Part shown: positions 53,646 through 62,389 of the stretch, piece by piece
Numbering within the stretch: the stretch's first letter is position 1
Layout: the number at the start of each line of letters is the position of its first letter
NCBI GenBank assembly: GCA_021791195.1
Contig: JAJYXB010000019.1
Location: 118,621 to 182,620, forward strand
Length of the DNA: 64,000 nt
Direction of reading: 5' to 3'
Origin: Actinomycetes bacterium
GTDB taxonomy: Bacteria > Actinomycetota > Thermoleophilia > BMS3ABIN01
Notes under the pieces: model-generated
Seen by the model: the letters and a program-made list of their open reading frames with translations, nothing else
The model's database searches: none
What the model was told of the DNA's origin: nothing
Program-made: the position numbers and the translations under genes

Positions 53646-54455
53646 TTGATACAGGAACCACATCTGCCCGATTACCATATCCACACGCCGTTCTGCGGTC
53701 ATGCCGGCGGCGAGATGGAGCAGTACGTGGCAGCAGCGGTCAGCAGCGGCATGCCGGAGATGGGATTCGCCGACCACCTGCCGCTGTTTCACATCGACGA
53801 TCCGACTCTGGCAATGTGCCACGCGGACCTGCCAGTCTATGTCGAGCGTGTCCTTGCGCTGCAGGAAGCGAACCCGGGATTTCCCATCCGCCTGGGAATC
53901 GAAGCCGACTATATAGTCCAGCACCTGGACGATGTCGCCCGGCTGCTGGCGCTTTACCCCTTTGATTATGTTTATGGTTCGGTGCATTTCATCGGCGAGT
54001 GGGGCATCGATCAGTCACGCTTCAAATATGAGTTCGAGCGGCGTGACATCAATGACGTCTACCGCCTCTACTTCGAGCACGTGATGGCGGCGGCGCGCAC
54101 CGGGCTCTTCGATGTCATGACACATCTGGATGTGGTCAAAAAGTATGGCCACCGGCCCACGCGCGACCTGTCTGAGCTGTACCACGAGGTCGGCGCCACG
54201 CTGGCAAAGAGCAACGTCGCCATCGAGCTCAACTCCTCCGGCCTGCGCAAGCCGGTGGAAGAGATCTATCCCGGTCTGGAGCTGCTGGAGATCATGCATG
54301 AGCACCGCGTGCCGATCACGTTCGGCTCCGATTCCCACAAGCCGGCGCAGGTAGGCCAGGATTTCGACCTGTTGCTGCGGCATGCCCGCGCCGCCGGCTA
54401 CAAGGACTTCGTTGGTTTCGCGGGCCGGCAACGGATACCGCGGCCGCTGCCCTAG
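53646..54455 (+). CDS. hisJ: PHP-domain histidinol-phosphatase
   Basis: 269 residues. DYHIHTPFCGHAGG near the N-terminus, GIEADYI, YVYGSVHFIG, DVMTHLDVVKKYG and GSDSHKP are the metal-binding PHP motifs of HisK/HisJ-type histidinol-phosphatases, which remove phosphate from histidinol phosphate in histidine synthesis. The TTG at 53646 is chosen because GGGAG precedes it; the ATG at 53616 is the alternative. Related PHP phosphatases with other substrates cannot be excluded. Confidence 0.82.
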   Translation: MIQEPHLPDYHIHTPFCGHAGGEMEQYVAAAVSSGMPEMGFADHLPLFHIDDPTLAMCHADLPVYVERVLALQEANPGFPIRLGIEADYIVQHLDDVARLLALYPFDYVYGSVHFIGEWGIDQSRFKYEFERRDINDVYRLYFEHVMAAARTGLFDVMTHLDVVKKYGHRPTRDLSELYHEVGATLAKSNVAIELNSSGLRKPVEEIYPGLELLEIMHEHRVPITFGSDSHKPAQVGQDFDLLLRHARAAGYKDFVGFAGRQRIPRPLP

Positions 54456-54476
54456 GTCCGGGCACAGAGCAGACCG

Positions 54477-55364
54477 ATGAGCGCGACACTTCCCATCATC
54501 TACAACCCGATCGCCGGTGGCGGCAGCGAGCGCCGGATGCGCCGGGCGGAGAGAGCGCTCGCGGAGCTGGGCTGCCGAACCGAGCTTTTGCCCACCTCGG
54601 GCTCCGGCTCAGCTACGAGCCTGGCCCGGCGTGTGGTTGCCAGCGGCGCACGGCGGCTGGTGGCGGCTGGTGGCGATGGCACGGTCAACGAGGTCATTAA
54701 CGGCATGGCGGGCAGCGGCACGGAGCTGGCGATCATACCCGCCGGCACCGCCAACGTGCTGGCCCTCGAGCTGGACATCCCGCTGCAGCTGCGCGAAGCC
54801 TGCGAGCTGGCCTGCGCCGGCCAGAGCAAGGCGATTGATCTGGGCGTCGCCGGCAGCCGCTACTTCGCCCTGATGGCAGGCATCGGGTTTGACGCACTGG
54901 TAATCAAGAACATCATCCCGGTGCTGAAACGGTCGATCAGGCGCGCCGCATTTCCCGTCACGGGACTGGTCACGCTCCTGCAGCAGGAACTCCTGCCGCT
55001 CCAGGTTGAAACCGCGGAGCGGCGCTGTGAAGGCTATTTCGTCGTGGTCGCCAATTCACGCTACTACGGTGGCAAATTCGGCCCAACGCCGCAAGCAAGC
55101 ATGACCGACGGTCAGCTCGATGTGTGCGTACTGAAGGGGAAGAGCATCCAGGAGATGCTCAATTTCTGGGTGGCGGCCCTGAGACGAAACCACGTCGACG
55201 CCTCGCTGGCCGATTATTTCCGCGCCAAGCGGGTGGATGTCTCCTGCCCGTCAGGCAAGCCGGTGCCGGTGCAGACCGACGGGGAACTGATCGGCGAGCT
55301 GCCGATGAGCATCGCGGTGGCCCCGCGGGCGCTGCGCGTCTGCACCGGGAAGGATTTTGCTTGA
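54477..55364 (+). CDS. Diacylglycerol/sphingosine kinase-like lipid kinase
   Basis: 295 residues. The catalytic-domain motifs IYNPIAGGGSERRMRRAE, AAGGDGTVNEVINGM and PAGTANVLALEL (nucleotide-binding) identify the DAGK_cat fold (YegS/DgkB-like). It phosphorylates diacylglycerol or a related lipid, recycling it for phospholipid synthesis. It begins 21 bp after the PHP gene and overlaps the nth start by 4 bp. Confidence 0.92.
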   Translation: MSATLPIIYNPIAGGGSERRMRRAERALAELGCRTELLPTSGSGSATSLARRVVASGARRLVAAGGDGTVNEVINGMAGSGTELAIIPAGTANVLALELDIPLQLREACELACAGQSKAIDLGVAGSRYFALMAGIGFDALVIKNIIPVLKRSIRRAAFPVTGLVTLLQQELLPLQVETAERRCEGYFVVVANSRYYGGKFGPTPQASMTDGQLDVCVLKGKSIQEMLNFWVAALRRNHVDASLADYFRAKRVDVSCPSGKPVPVQTDGELIGELPMSIAVAPRALRVCTGKDFA

Positions 55365-56050
55365 TAACACCCGCCCGGCTGCCCGTAATCATCAAACGCC
55401 TGGAACGCCACTACGGCCGCCCCCGGTGGCAACCGCGCTTCTCCCCGGTGGAGGAGCTGGTGTTCACTATCCTGTCACAAAACACTACTGACACAAACGC
55501 GCAGCGGGCGCTCGACTCGCTGCGCGATCGCTTTCCCCGCTGGCAGGATGCCGCCAGCGCCGGGGAGCGCAGCATTGCCGCGGCCATCCGCTCCGGTGGC
55601 CTGGCCGATGCCAAGGCGCGCTATATCAAGGGCGCCCTCGCCGGCATCCTCGCCGCGCAGGGGGACCTGTCCTTTGGATTTCTGGATCAGATGAGCGACC
55701 GCGAGGCAATCACCTATCTGACCTCCTTCACCGGCATCGGCGTCAAGACCGCCTCCTGCGTGCTGCTGTTCGCCCTCGGACGGCCGGCGATGCCGGTTGA
55801 TACCCATGTGTTTCGTGTTGCCAAACGGCTGGATTTCCTGGATGTCAAAGCGACACGCCAGAGCGCCCACCGGATCCTGGGGGCGATCACGCCGCCGGAT
55901 GACGTTTACAGCTTCCATGTCAACCTGGTCCGGCACGGGCGCCAGATCTGCAAGGCAGCCAGGCCGCGGTGCAACGATTGCGTCATCGAGCCGCTCTGTC
56001 CCTCCAGCCTGGCAACTGTTGCCCTGATGCCGTTCACGCCGGCAAATTAG
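55361..56050 (+). CDS. nth: Endonuclease III-type DNA glycosylase
   Basis: 229 residues. HhH-GPD protein: FTGIGVKTASCVLLFA (hairpin, with the catalytic lysine), MPVDTHVFRVAKRL (catalytic aspartate) and a C-terminal [4Fe-4S] loop with cysteines spaced 6, 2 and 5 (CKAARPRCNDCVIEPLC). It excises oxidised pyrimidines from DNA. The TTG at 55361 has AAGGA upstream and overlaps the lipid kinase stop; the frame from 55124 lies within that gene and is not used. Confidence 0.92.
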   Translation: MITPARLPVIIKRLERHYGRPRWQPRFSPVEELVFTILSQNTTDTNAQRALDSLRDRFPRWQDAASAGERSIAAAIRSGGLADAKARYIKGALAGILAAQGDLSFGFLDQMSDREAITYLTSFTGIGVKTASCVLLFALGRPAMPVDTHVFRVAKRLDFLDVKATRQSAHRILGAITPPDDVYSFHVNLVRHGRQICKAARPRCNDCVIEPLCPSSLATVALMPFTPAN

Positions 56051-56061
56051 AGTGTCAGGAT

Positions 56062-56086
56062 GGGGACGTTGTTTTCCTAAAGTTCC
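56062..56086. repeat. REP-like family 1, single arm
   Basis: One left-type arm (GGGGACGTTGTTTTCCTAAA core) just after the nth stop. A TCCGCGATAG direct repeat follows (56091 and about 56125). No inverted partner was found. Confidence 0.6.
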
Positions 56087-56159
56087 TGTTTCCGCGATAG
56101 CAGGCTGGCGTCTCCTCTTCCTGCATCCGCGATAGCGGTGTGACGCCCATCCGCACAAA

Positions 56160-56195
56160 CGAAGAGGCGCCCCGGAGGGCGCCCCTGACGATCCA
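56160..56195 (-). terminator. Hairpin after the cytochrome gene
   Basis: A GGCGCCC/GGGCGCC stem around a 4-nt loop, at the expected position 20-50 bp beyond the minus-strand stop. The T-run is short. Confidence 0.5.
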
Positions 56196-56213
56196 GGATC
56201 CCTGGTGACAATC

Positions 56214-56660
56214 CTAATCGTCGCTCTCGTGACGACCCTGATTGTGATTGCCGTCATGATTGCTTTCGTGATCGCCGCCGCCATGATTGCCGTACTGACT
56301 GCCGCTGGCGCTATGGCCGCCGCCATCATCGCCGCCACTGTACTCCCGCTGGCCCGAATGGCCCAGGCCGGAAACGTAAGTGCCGACGGCATGCAACGTC
56401 GAATCACTGATGGCCGTTGCCGAGAAGGCAGGCATCCCGTCATCTCCATGGCGCGCCGTGTCGATCACATCGCCGGCTGATTCGCCCTGGATATTGGGAG
56501 CATAAGCGGTTCCCTGCCCGTTGCTGCCATGACATGCCGCGCAGTACTGCTGGAAGGCGGCCGCACCGGGGCTGTCGCCCGCAAATGCGATGACGCTGAC
56601 TGAGAGCATGAGAACCAGACCAAGACAGAGAGCGATTGCAACGCGGAACGAACGTGTCAT
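56214..56660 (-). CDS. Secreted mono-haem c-type cytochrome with His/Asp/Gly-rich tail
   Basis: 148 residues. Signal peptide (about 1-28), one haem-binding CAACH (about residues 40-44), an axial methionine candidate in GDDGMPAFS (about 76), and a C-terminal stretch of about 45 residues very rich in G, H, D, S and N. The core resembles small class I cytochromes; the tail could bind metal ions. It would carry electrons outside the membrane. Its signal peptide nearly matches that of the His-rich protein at 56932. Confidence 0.87.
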   Translation of the reverse strand: MTRSFRVAIALCLGLVLMLSVSVIAFAGDSPGAAAFQQYCAACHGSNGQGTAYAPNIQGESAGDVIDTARHGDDGMPAFSATAISDSTLHAVGTYVSGLGHSGQREYSGGDDGGGHSASGSQYGNHGGGDHESNHDGNHNQGRHESDD

Positions 56661-56842
56661 CTAACCACCTCCCTTCTCACCCATAATCCCTTAAAACCCG
56701 AAAAAACCCGCCCAACCGAGCGGCGGCAAATAACACTTCAAAGAGTATTTAGGTTCTTTAAACCCTGTTTTTATTTTGGACCATAAACATGGCTGGATGC
56801 AAACCAGACTCGTCAGGGTTTTCCCTGATTTGTGGTATCAAC

Positions 56843-56881
56843 ATTAAAGGACCGGAGCCGCCTGGACTCCGATCCTTTAAT
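56843..56881 (-). terminator. Terminator after the His-rich protein gene
   Basis: ATTAAAGGACCGGAG at 56843-56857 pairs with 56867-56881 (14 of 15 positions, 9-nt loop). A and T flanks make it usable on both strands. The rest of 56661-56842 shows only A/T-rich upstream sequence of the cytochrome gene. Confidence 0.65.
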
Positions 56882-56931
56882 GTATTTCCTGAAGGGTTCA
56901 GTTGATGAACCCCAAAACGCCATCTGGCTTT

Positions 56932-57180
56932 TTAGTCATCATCATCATGATGATGATGTCCATCGCCATGGCCATACTCTTCTTCACCTGGCTTTACCCT
57001 TTCGGACGCATGGTCGGTGGATTTGCCATGGTCACCCGAACCGTGGACCGTGCCGTGGCCGTGGTACTGCGCGCCGGCAGCATCGTCGGTGTCAGCACTG
57101 GCATAAGCGATGACGCTCACTGAAAGCAGCAGCGCCAGAGCCAGGCTAAGCGCCAGCATGATACGAAAAGAACCTGTCAT
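56932..57180 (-). CDS. Small secreted His/Asp-rich protein
   Basis: 82 residues. Signal peptide (MTGSFRIMLALSL to about residue 27) followed by a 55-residue mature part with HGHGTVHGSGDHGK and a terminal run of four H and four D. It lacks a haem motif. Likely a periplasmic or extracellular metal-binding peptide (nickel, zinc, copper or cobalt; not determinable). The start at 57180 has GGGAGG 8 nt upstream. Probably a relative of the neighbouring cytochrome by duplication of the signal-peptide end. Confidence 0.65.
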   Translation of the reverse strand: MTGSFRIMLALSLALALLLSVSVIAYASADTDDAAGAQYHGHGTVHGSGDHGKSTDHASERVKPGEEEYGHGDGHHHHDDDD

Positions 57181-57492
57181 AAAATCACCTCCCGGCAATT
57201 CCGTTTTTATAAAGCCTTAAAGGAGAACCGGCAGCGACCGGGCGCCCGAATGGCGATGGACGCTGCCGCGGTGGAAAGCATGCCGATGATCGAATTTTGT
57301 CCTTACCTCAAATTGCCGCAGTGGGATTTCTGCTTAACTATTATCGGTGACGATTCCTTTTTCATTAACCCGGACCCGCCAGCCGCTGTTTGCTTTTATC
57401 CGGGAAATAACTGAGAATATTGCGTTGCAAACGGATTCGGGCGGCCGCTGCGGATTGCGGTGTCCCGCCTCCAGTAAGGAGATGCTTCCCCG

Positions 57493-57921
57493 ATGATGCT
57501 CGTTCCCCACGCCTGCGTGAACGCTGCCGTGGGCAGACTGATCGACAACCCGCTTAGCGCGTTCGCCGTCGGCGTCGCCGGCCACGCGGTGCTTGACCTG
57601 ACGCCGCACAAGGATATCTCCGCCCACAAGGCGGAAGGCCTGGCGGTGGCACTGATGCTGGGCCTGATCGGCAGCAGCTGCGGATGGACTTCCAGCGCTT
57701 TCTGGTGCGCCATAGGCGGTGTCCTTCCTGACGTGGAACAGGTGCTGCCCTGGACAGACCCCAAGCGTGGCCGCCGGCGCTGGTTCCTGACGCACAGGCC
57801 TGCGCTGCACTCGATCCCGCTGCCCGGCGCGCCGCAGTGGCGAGCCCCCCTGCTGGCGCAGTCGGTCGTCTCGGCGGCCGCGCTAACGCTGGCGATCACG
57901 CGCTGCCGGCCCCGCTGGTAA
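57493..57921 (+). CDS. Hypothetical protein with hydrophobic segments, possibly metal-dependent-hydrolase-like
   Basis: 142 residues. Two to three hydrophobic stretches with histidines and acids between them (HAVLDLTPHKDI, GGVLPDVEQVLPW, THRPALHS), a pattern reminiscent of membrane-bound YdjM/DUF457-type proteins. That assignment is tentative. AAGGAG lies 11 nt before the ATG. It precedes cobT on the same strand by 42 bp. In the 290 bp before it no riboswitch was recognised. Confidence 0.55.
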   Translation: MMLVPHACVNAAVGRLIDNPLSAFAVGVAGHAVLDLTPHKDISAHKAEGLAVALMLGLIGSSCGWTSSAFWCAIGGVLPDVEQVLPWTDPKRGRRRWFLTHRPALHSIPLPGAPQWRAPLLAQSVVSAAALTLAITRCRPRW

Positions 57922-57963
57922 GACATTGCCAATTACAAATTGACAGAACTTCCAGGAGTGCCA

Positions 57964-59025
57964 ATGGACAAGCTCAAGCAGACAATCGCAGCTATCAAAC
58001 CGCTCGACAGCGAAGCGGTCCAGCGGGCCCGCGAACGCCAGGATCAGCTGACCAAGCCACAGGGCAGCCTGGGGGTGCTCGAGCAGCTGTCGCTGCAGCT
58101 GGCCGGCATCCAGGGCACCGAGAAGCCCGCGATCGGCAGGAAGGTGATCATCGTCATGGCCGGCGACCACGGCATCGTCGCCGAGGGCGTCAGCGCTTTC
58201 CCGCAGGAAGTGACGCCGCAGATGGTGGCCAACTTCGCCGCCGGCGGAGCCGGCATCAACGTGCTGGCGCGCCACAGCGGCTGTGAGGTGCGGGTGGTAG
58301 ACGTCGGCGTCGCCGTCCCCCTCGAGATCGAGGGAGTCATCGGCAGGAAAGTGCGCCCCGGCACGGCCAACATCGCGGAGGGTCCGGCGATGACGCGCGA
58401 CGAAGCAGCCGCTGCCGTCGAAGCCGGCATCGAGGTCGCCGAGGCGGAGATCGCCGCCGGAGCCGACCTGCTCGGCACCGGTGACATGGGCATCGGCAAT
58501 ACCACCCCCAGCAGCGCCATCCTGACCGTGTTCTCCGGCGCGGCCACCGAACTCACCGTCGGCCGCGGCACCGGCATCGGCACCGATGCGATGGCGCACA
58601 AGCGCGACGTCGTCCAGCGCGCCATTGCCGTCAACCAGCCTGATGCCGGCGACGGCCTGGATGTGCTGTCCAAGGTCGGCGGGCTCGAGATCGGCGGGCT
58701 GGCGGGGGTCATCCTCGGCGCCGCCGCCGGACGCGTGCCGGTGGTCATCGACGGTTTCATCTCCTCCGCCGCCGCCATGGTCGCGGCCAGCCTCGCGCCC
58801 GGGAGCAAGAGCTACATGATCGCTTCGCACGTGAGCGTCGAGCCTGGCCACAAGCTGATGCTGGAGGAGCTCGGCCTCAAGCCGATGCTGTTCATGGACA
58901 TGCGCCTGGGCGAGGGCACCGGCGCCGCTCTGGCCGCCAGCCTGGTGGAAGCCGCCGCCAAGGTGATCTGCGAGATGGCTACCTTCGCCGAGGCCGGCGT
59001 AGCGGAGAGCGAAGAGAAAGTATAA
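57964..59025 (+). CDS. cobT: Nicotinate-nucleotide-dimethylbenzimidazole phosphoribosyltransferase
   Basis: 353 residues, normal length. It activates the lower base for the cobalamin nucleotide loop. Motifs are KPQGSLG near residue 33, MAGDHGIVAEGVSAFPQEVT, GDMGIGNTTPSSA and the catalytic glutamate in RLGEGTGAALA near residue 315. The ATG at 57964 has AGGAG 5 nt upstream. No other cobalamin gene is nearby. Confidence 0.96.
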   Translation: MDKLKQTIAAIKPLDSEAVQRARERQDQLTKPQGSLGVLEQLSLQLAGIQGTEKPAIGRKVIIVMAGDHGIVAEGVSAFPQEVTPQMVANFAAGGAGINVLARHSGCEVRVVDVGVAVPLEIEGVIGRKVRPGTANIAEGPAMTRDEAAAAVEAGIEVAEAEIAAGADLLGTGDMGIGNTTPSSAILTVFSGAATELTVGRGTGIGTDAMAHKRDVVQRAIAVNQPDAGDGLDVLSKVGGLEIGGLAGVILGAAAGRVPVVIDGFISSAAAMVAASLAPGSKSYMIASHVSVEPGHKLMLEELGLKPMLFMDMRLGEGTGAALAASLVEAAAKVICEMATFAEAGVAESEEKV

Positions 59026-59055
59026 AGCCTGCCGGAACTTTAATATGATGGCGCT

Positions 59056-59952
59056 ATGAAAGTCTTTGTGACAGGCGCTACCGGCTTCGTGGGCAAACAT
59101 GTCGCCGCCCGGCTCATCGCCGACGGCCACGAACCCGTCTGTCTGGTAAGGGACGCCGGTTCCGACGCCGCGCAAGGTCTGCGCCGCCTGGGAGCCAGAC
59201 TCGTTTCCGGGACCATCACATCTCCTGAGGATGTCATCGCTGGCGCTGGCGGAACTGACGCCACTATCCACCTAGTCGGCATCATCTTCGAACGGCGCGG
59301 CGCCTCTTTCCAGCAGGTCCATGTGGAAGGAACCATCAACGTGCTGGCTGCTGCCAGGACCGCCGGCAGCAGCCGTTTCATTCACATGAGCGCCCTGGGC
59401 GCCGGCGAAAACGCGGTCAGCGCTTATCTCAAGACGAAATGGACCGCAGAACATGCCGTGATCGCCAGCGGCCTGGACTACACCATATTCCGGCCCTCAA
59501 TCATCTACGGTCCCGGCGGCGAGTTCATCGACATGCTACTGGGCCAGGCGCGCCGGCTGCCCCTGCTGCCCGTGATCGGTGACGGCCGCTACCTGATGCA
59601 GCCAGTCTCCGTTTCCGATGTGGCGCAGGTTTTTTCCGCCGCTCTTACGAATCAGAAGTCAATCAACCGGATATATGATGTCGGCGGACCATCCCAATTG
59701 ACTTATAATGAGATGCTTGACACTGTCTGCCGGGCACTTGGCAAGAAAAGACTGAAACTGCACATCCCCGTGGCGGTGATGCGCCTGGTCGCGGGCGTGA
59801 GCGAAAAAACAATGTCAAAACCCTTCCTCACAACTGATCAGATCGCCATGCTGTTGCAGGGCAGCACCGGCGACATCTCCGGCTTGCGGCAAGATTTCAG
59901 TATCGGACCGGTGGATTTTCCCGGCGGTCTCGCCTCCCTGCTGCAGGCGTGA
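59056..59952 (+). CDS. Atypical SDR/NAD(P)-dependent epimerase-like protein
   Basis: 298 residues. Rossmann motif TGATGFVGKHVAARL at the start, then HLVGIIFE; the YxxxK pair appears as AYLKTKW. It resembles complex-I-associated NDUFA9-like atypical SDRs that bind NAD(P)H without a known reaction. The ATG lies 6 nt behind a TATGAT box (59044-59049), so the message is probably leaderless. Confidence 0.85.
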   Translation: MKVFVTGATGFVGKHVAARLIADGHEPVCLVRDAGSDAAQGLRRLGARLVSGTITSPEDVIAGAGGTDATIHLVGIIFERRGASFQQVHVEGTINVLAAARTAGSSRFIHMSALGAGENAVSAYLKTKWTAEHAVIASGLDYTIFRPSIIYGPGGEFIDMLLGQARRLPLLPVIGDGRYLMQPVSVSDVAQVFSAALTNQKSINRIYDVGGPSQLTYNEMLDTVCRALGKKRLKLHIPVAVMRLVAGVSEKTMSKPFLTTDQIAMLLQGSTGDISGLRQDFSIGPVDFPGGLASLLQA

Positions 59953-60040
59953 CGGCGATCCGGAAGATTCTGCGACAGCGCTACATTACGATTACATCCA
60001 AAGCAGGCGGCAGGCGAACAGAACCCCCCGGTCGTTCTGC

Positions 60041-60046
60041 TATAAT
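60041..60046 (+). promoter_or_regulatory. -10 box of a probable leaderless guaA promoter
   Basis: TATAAT ends 8 nt before the guaA ATG, with no ribosome site in between. Confidence 0.55.
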
Positions 60047-60054
60047 ATCTCCCC

Positions 60055-61581
<1,527 letters not shown>

Positions 61582-61739
61582 GCCCTGCCGGGAAGCGGAA
61601 GCCGGATGGCCCGCAGATGCGCACCGCCTCCGGATTCCGGCGGCCTTCACAGTGCGGTCCCGGCAGCGATTGACAGCTTCCCGAAATTCCCTTCTTCTTT
61701 ACTGATTTTACCCCCACATCTGGCTTTCGCCGTCAGGTA

Positions 61740-61768
61740 TTGACCATCCTGGAAGTTCGCTGTAGAAT
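61740..61768 (+). promoter_or_regulatory. Sigma-70-type promoter in a gene-free region
   Basis: TTGACC (61740-61745) and TAGAAT (61763-61768) are separated by exactly 17 bp. The predicted start is near 61775. No convincing ORF begins close downstream. Confidence 0.55.
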
Positions 61769-61774
61769 TTACGC

Positions 61775-61860
61775 TGCTTAGGGGAAATCGGAGTACATGG
61801 GAGCTGATTGCTCCGGCGAAAAACGGGAGCGATTGCAGTTTTTCGGCCGGAATCAGCTGG
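61775..61860 (+). ncRNA. Candidate structured RNA or long leader
   Basis: AGCTGATT (61802-61809) pairs with AATCAGCT (61851-61858), and inside it CCGG plus CGAAAAAC pairs with GTTTTTCG plus CCGG, giving about 20 bp in a long hairpin with a 13-nt loop. It lies just behind a good promoter and 530 bp before the next gene. It matches no riboswitch class I know. Confidence 0.35.
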
Positions 61861-62389
61861 CGGAAGATTGGTATTCTTCATTTTGGGAGCCGGCGGCAGG
61901 GGATCCCAGAGTATTTTGCGCCGTATCTTTTCACTCGCAAATCAATTTTCTGCCAATTGTCTGGCAGTTGTCAACAGGATTTTTCCGGAATTGCCCAACG
62001 GCAAGGCGAAATTTACCTGCCCTCGATTACAGTCAACTTCCTTTGTGCAGAGATGCGTTTGTTTGTGCGGGAGCTTGTGATAATATGTTATGTGCTGATT
62101 GTTGCGAACTTGGGGGGTACTGTCAGCAAGGCTGGAGAAGTCCCCACTACTACTTCACTTAAATGCGTCGTCTCGTCCAATCATCAGACCGGACAATAAA
62201 ATGGTAGGGAGCATGCGTATCTCGACGCGAAGGGAGGTGAGTTCTTGAGTGAGTCCTTGAGAAACTGCACGAGTGCTCGATGAAGTTTCCTACCGCACAG
62301 CCTGATCCTTCAGCGATTGATGGCGGGGCCGAAATCATCGTGGTTAAAAGCCCCCCTGAGTCGCAAACAACCAAGGAGGAAAGAGAAGA
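61861..62389 (+). other. Gene-free leader region of the secreted protein
   Basis: A/T-rich between about 61880 and 62160, then structured. A second possible -10 (GATAAT, near 62080) may serve the gene at 62390. GGTAGG (about 62203) and CCTACC (about 62290) could close an 80-nt stem-loop. AAGGAGG lies about 10 nt before the ATG at 62390. The short ORFs here look random. Confidence 0.35.

Noticed and set aside
56936..56965. Short trinucleotide palindrome as a CRISPR or satellite repeat
   Set aside because: The CATCATCATGATGATGATG stretch simply encodes the terminal H and D run of the secreted peptide.
57199..57963. Cobalamin riboswitch upstream of cobT
   Set aside because: No B12-box-like element could be recognised in the leader, and another small gene lies in between.
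57883..59271. 462-codon minus-strand ORF opposite cobT
   Set aside because: Antisense of the well-supported cobT gene; no family resemblance.
61797..62162. 121-codon ORF in the gene-free region before the secreted protein
   Set aside because: No ribosome site, random composition, and it runs through a long RNA hairpin; alternative frames there are equally open.
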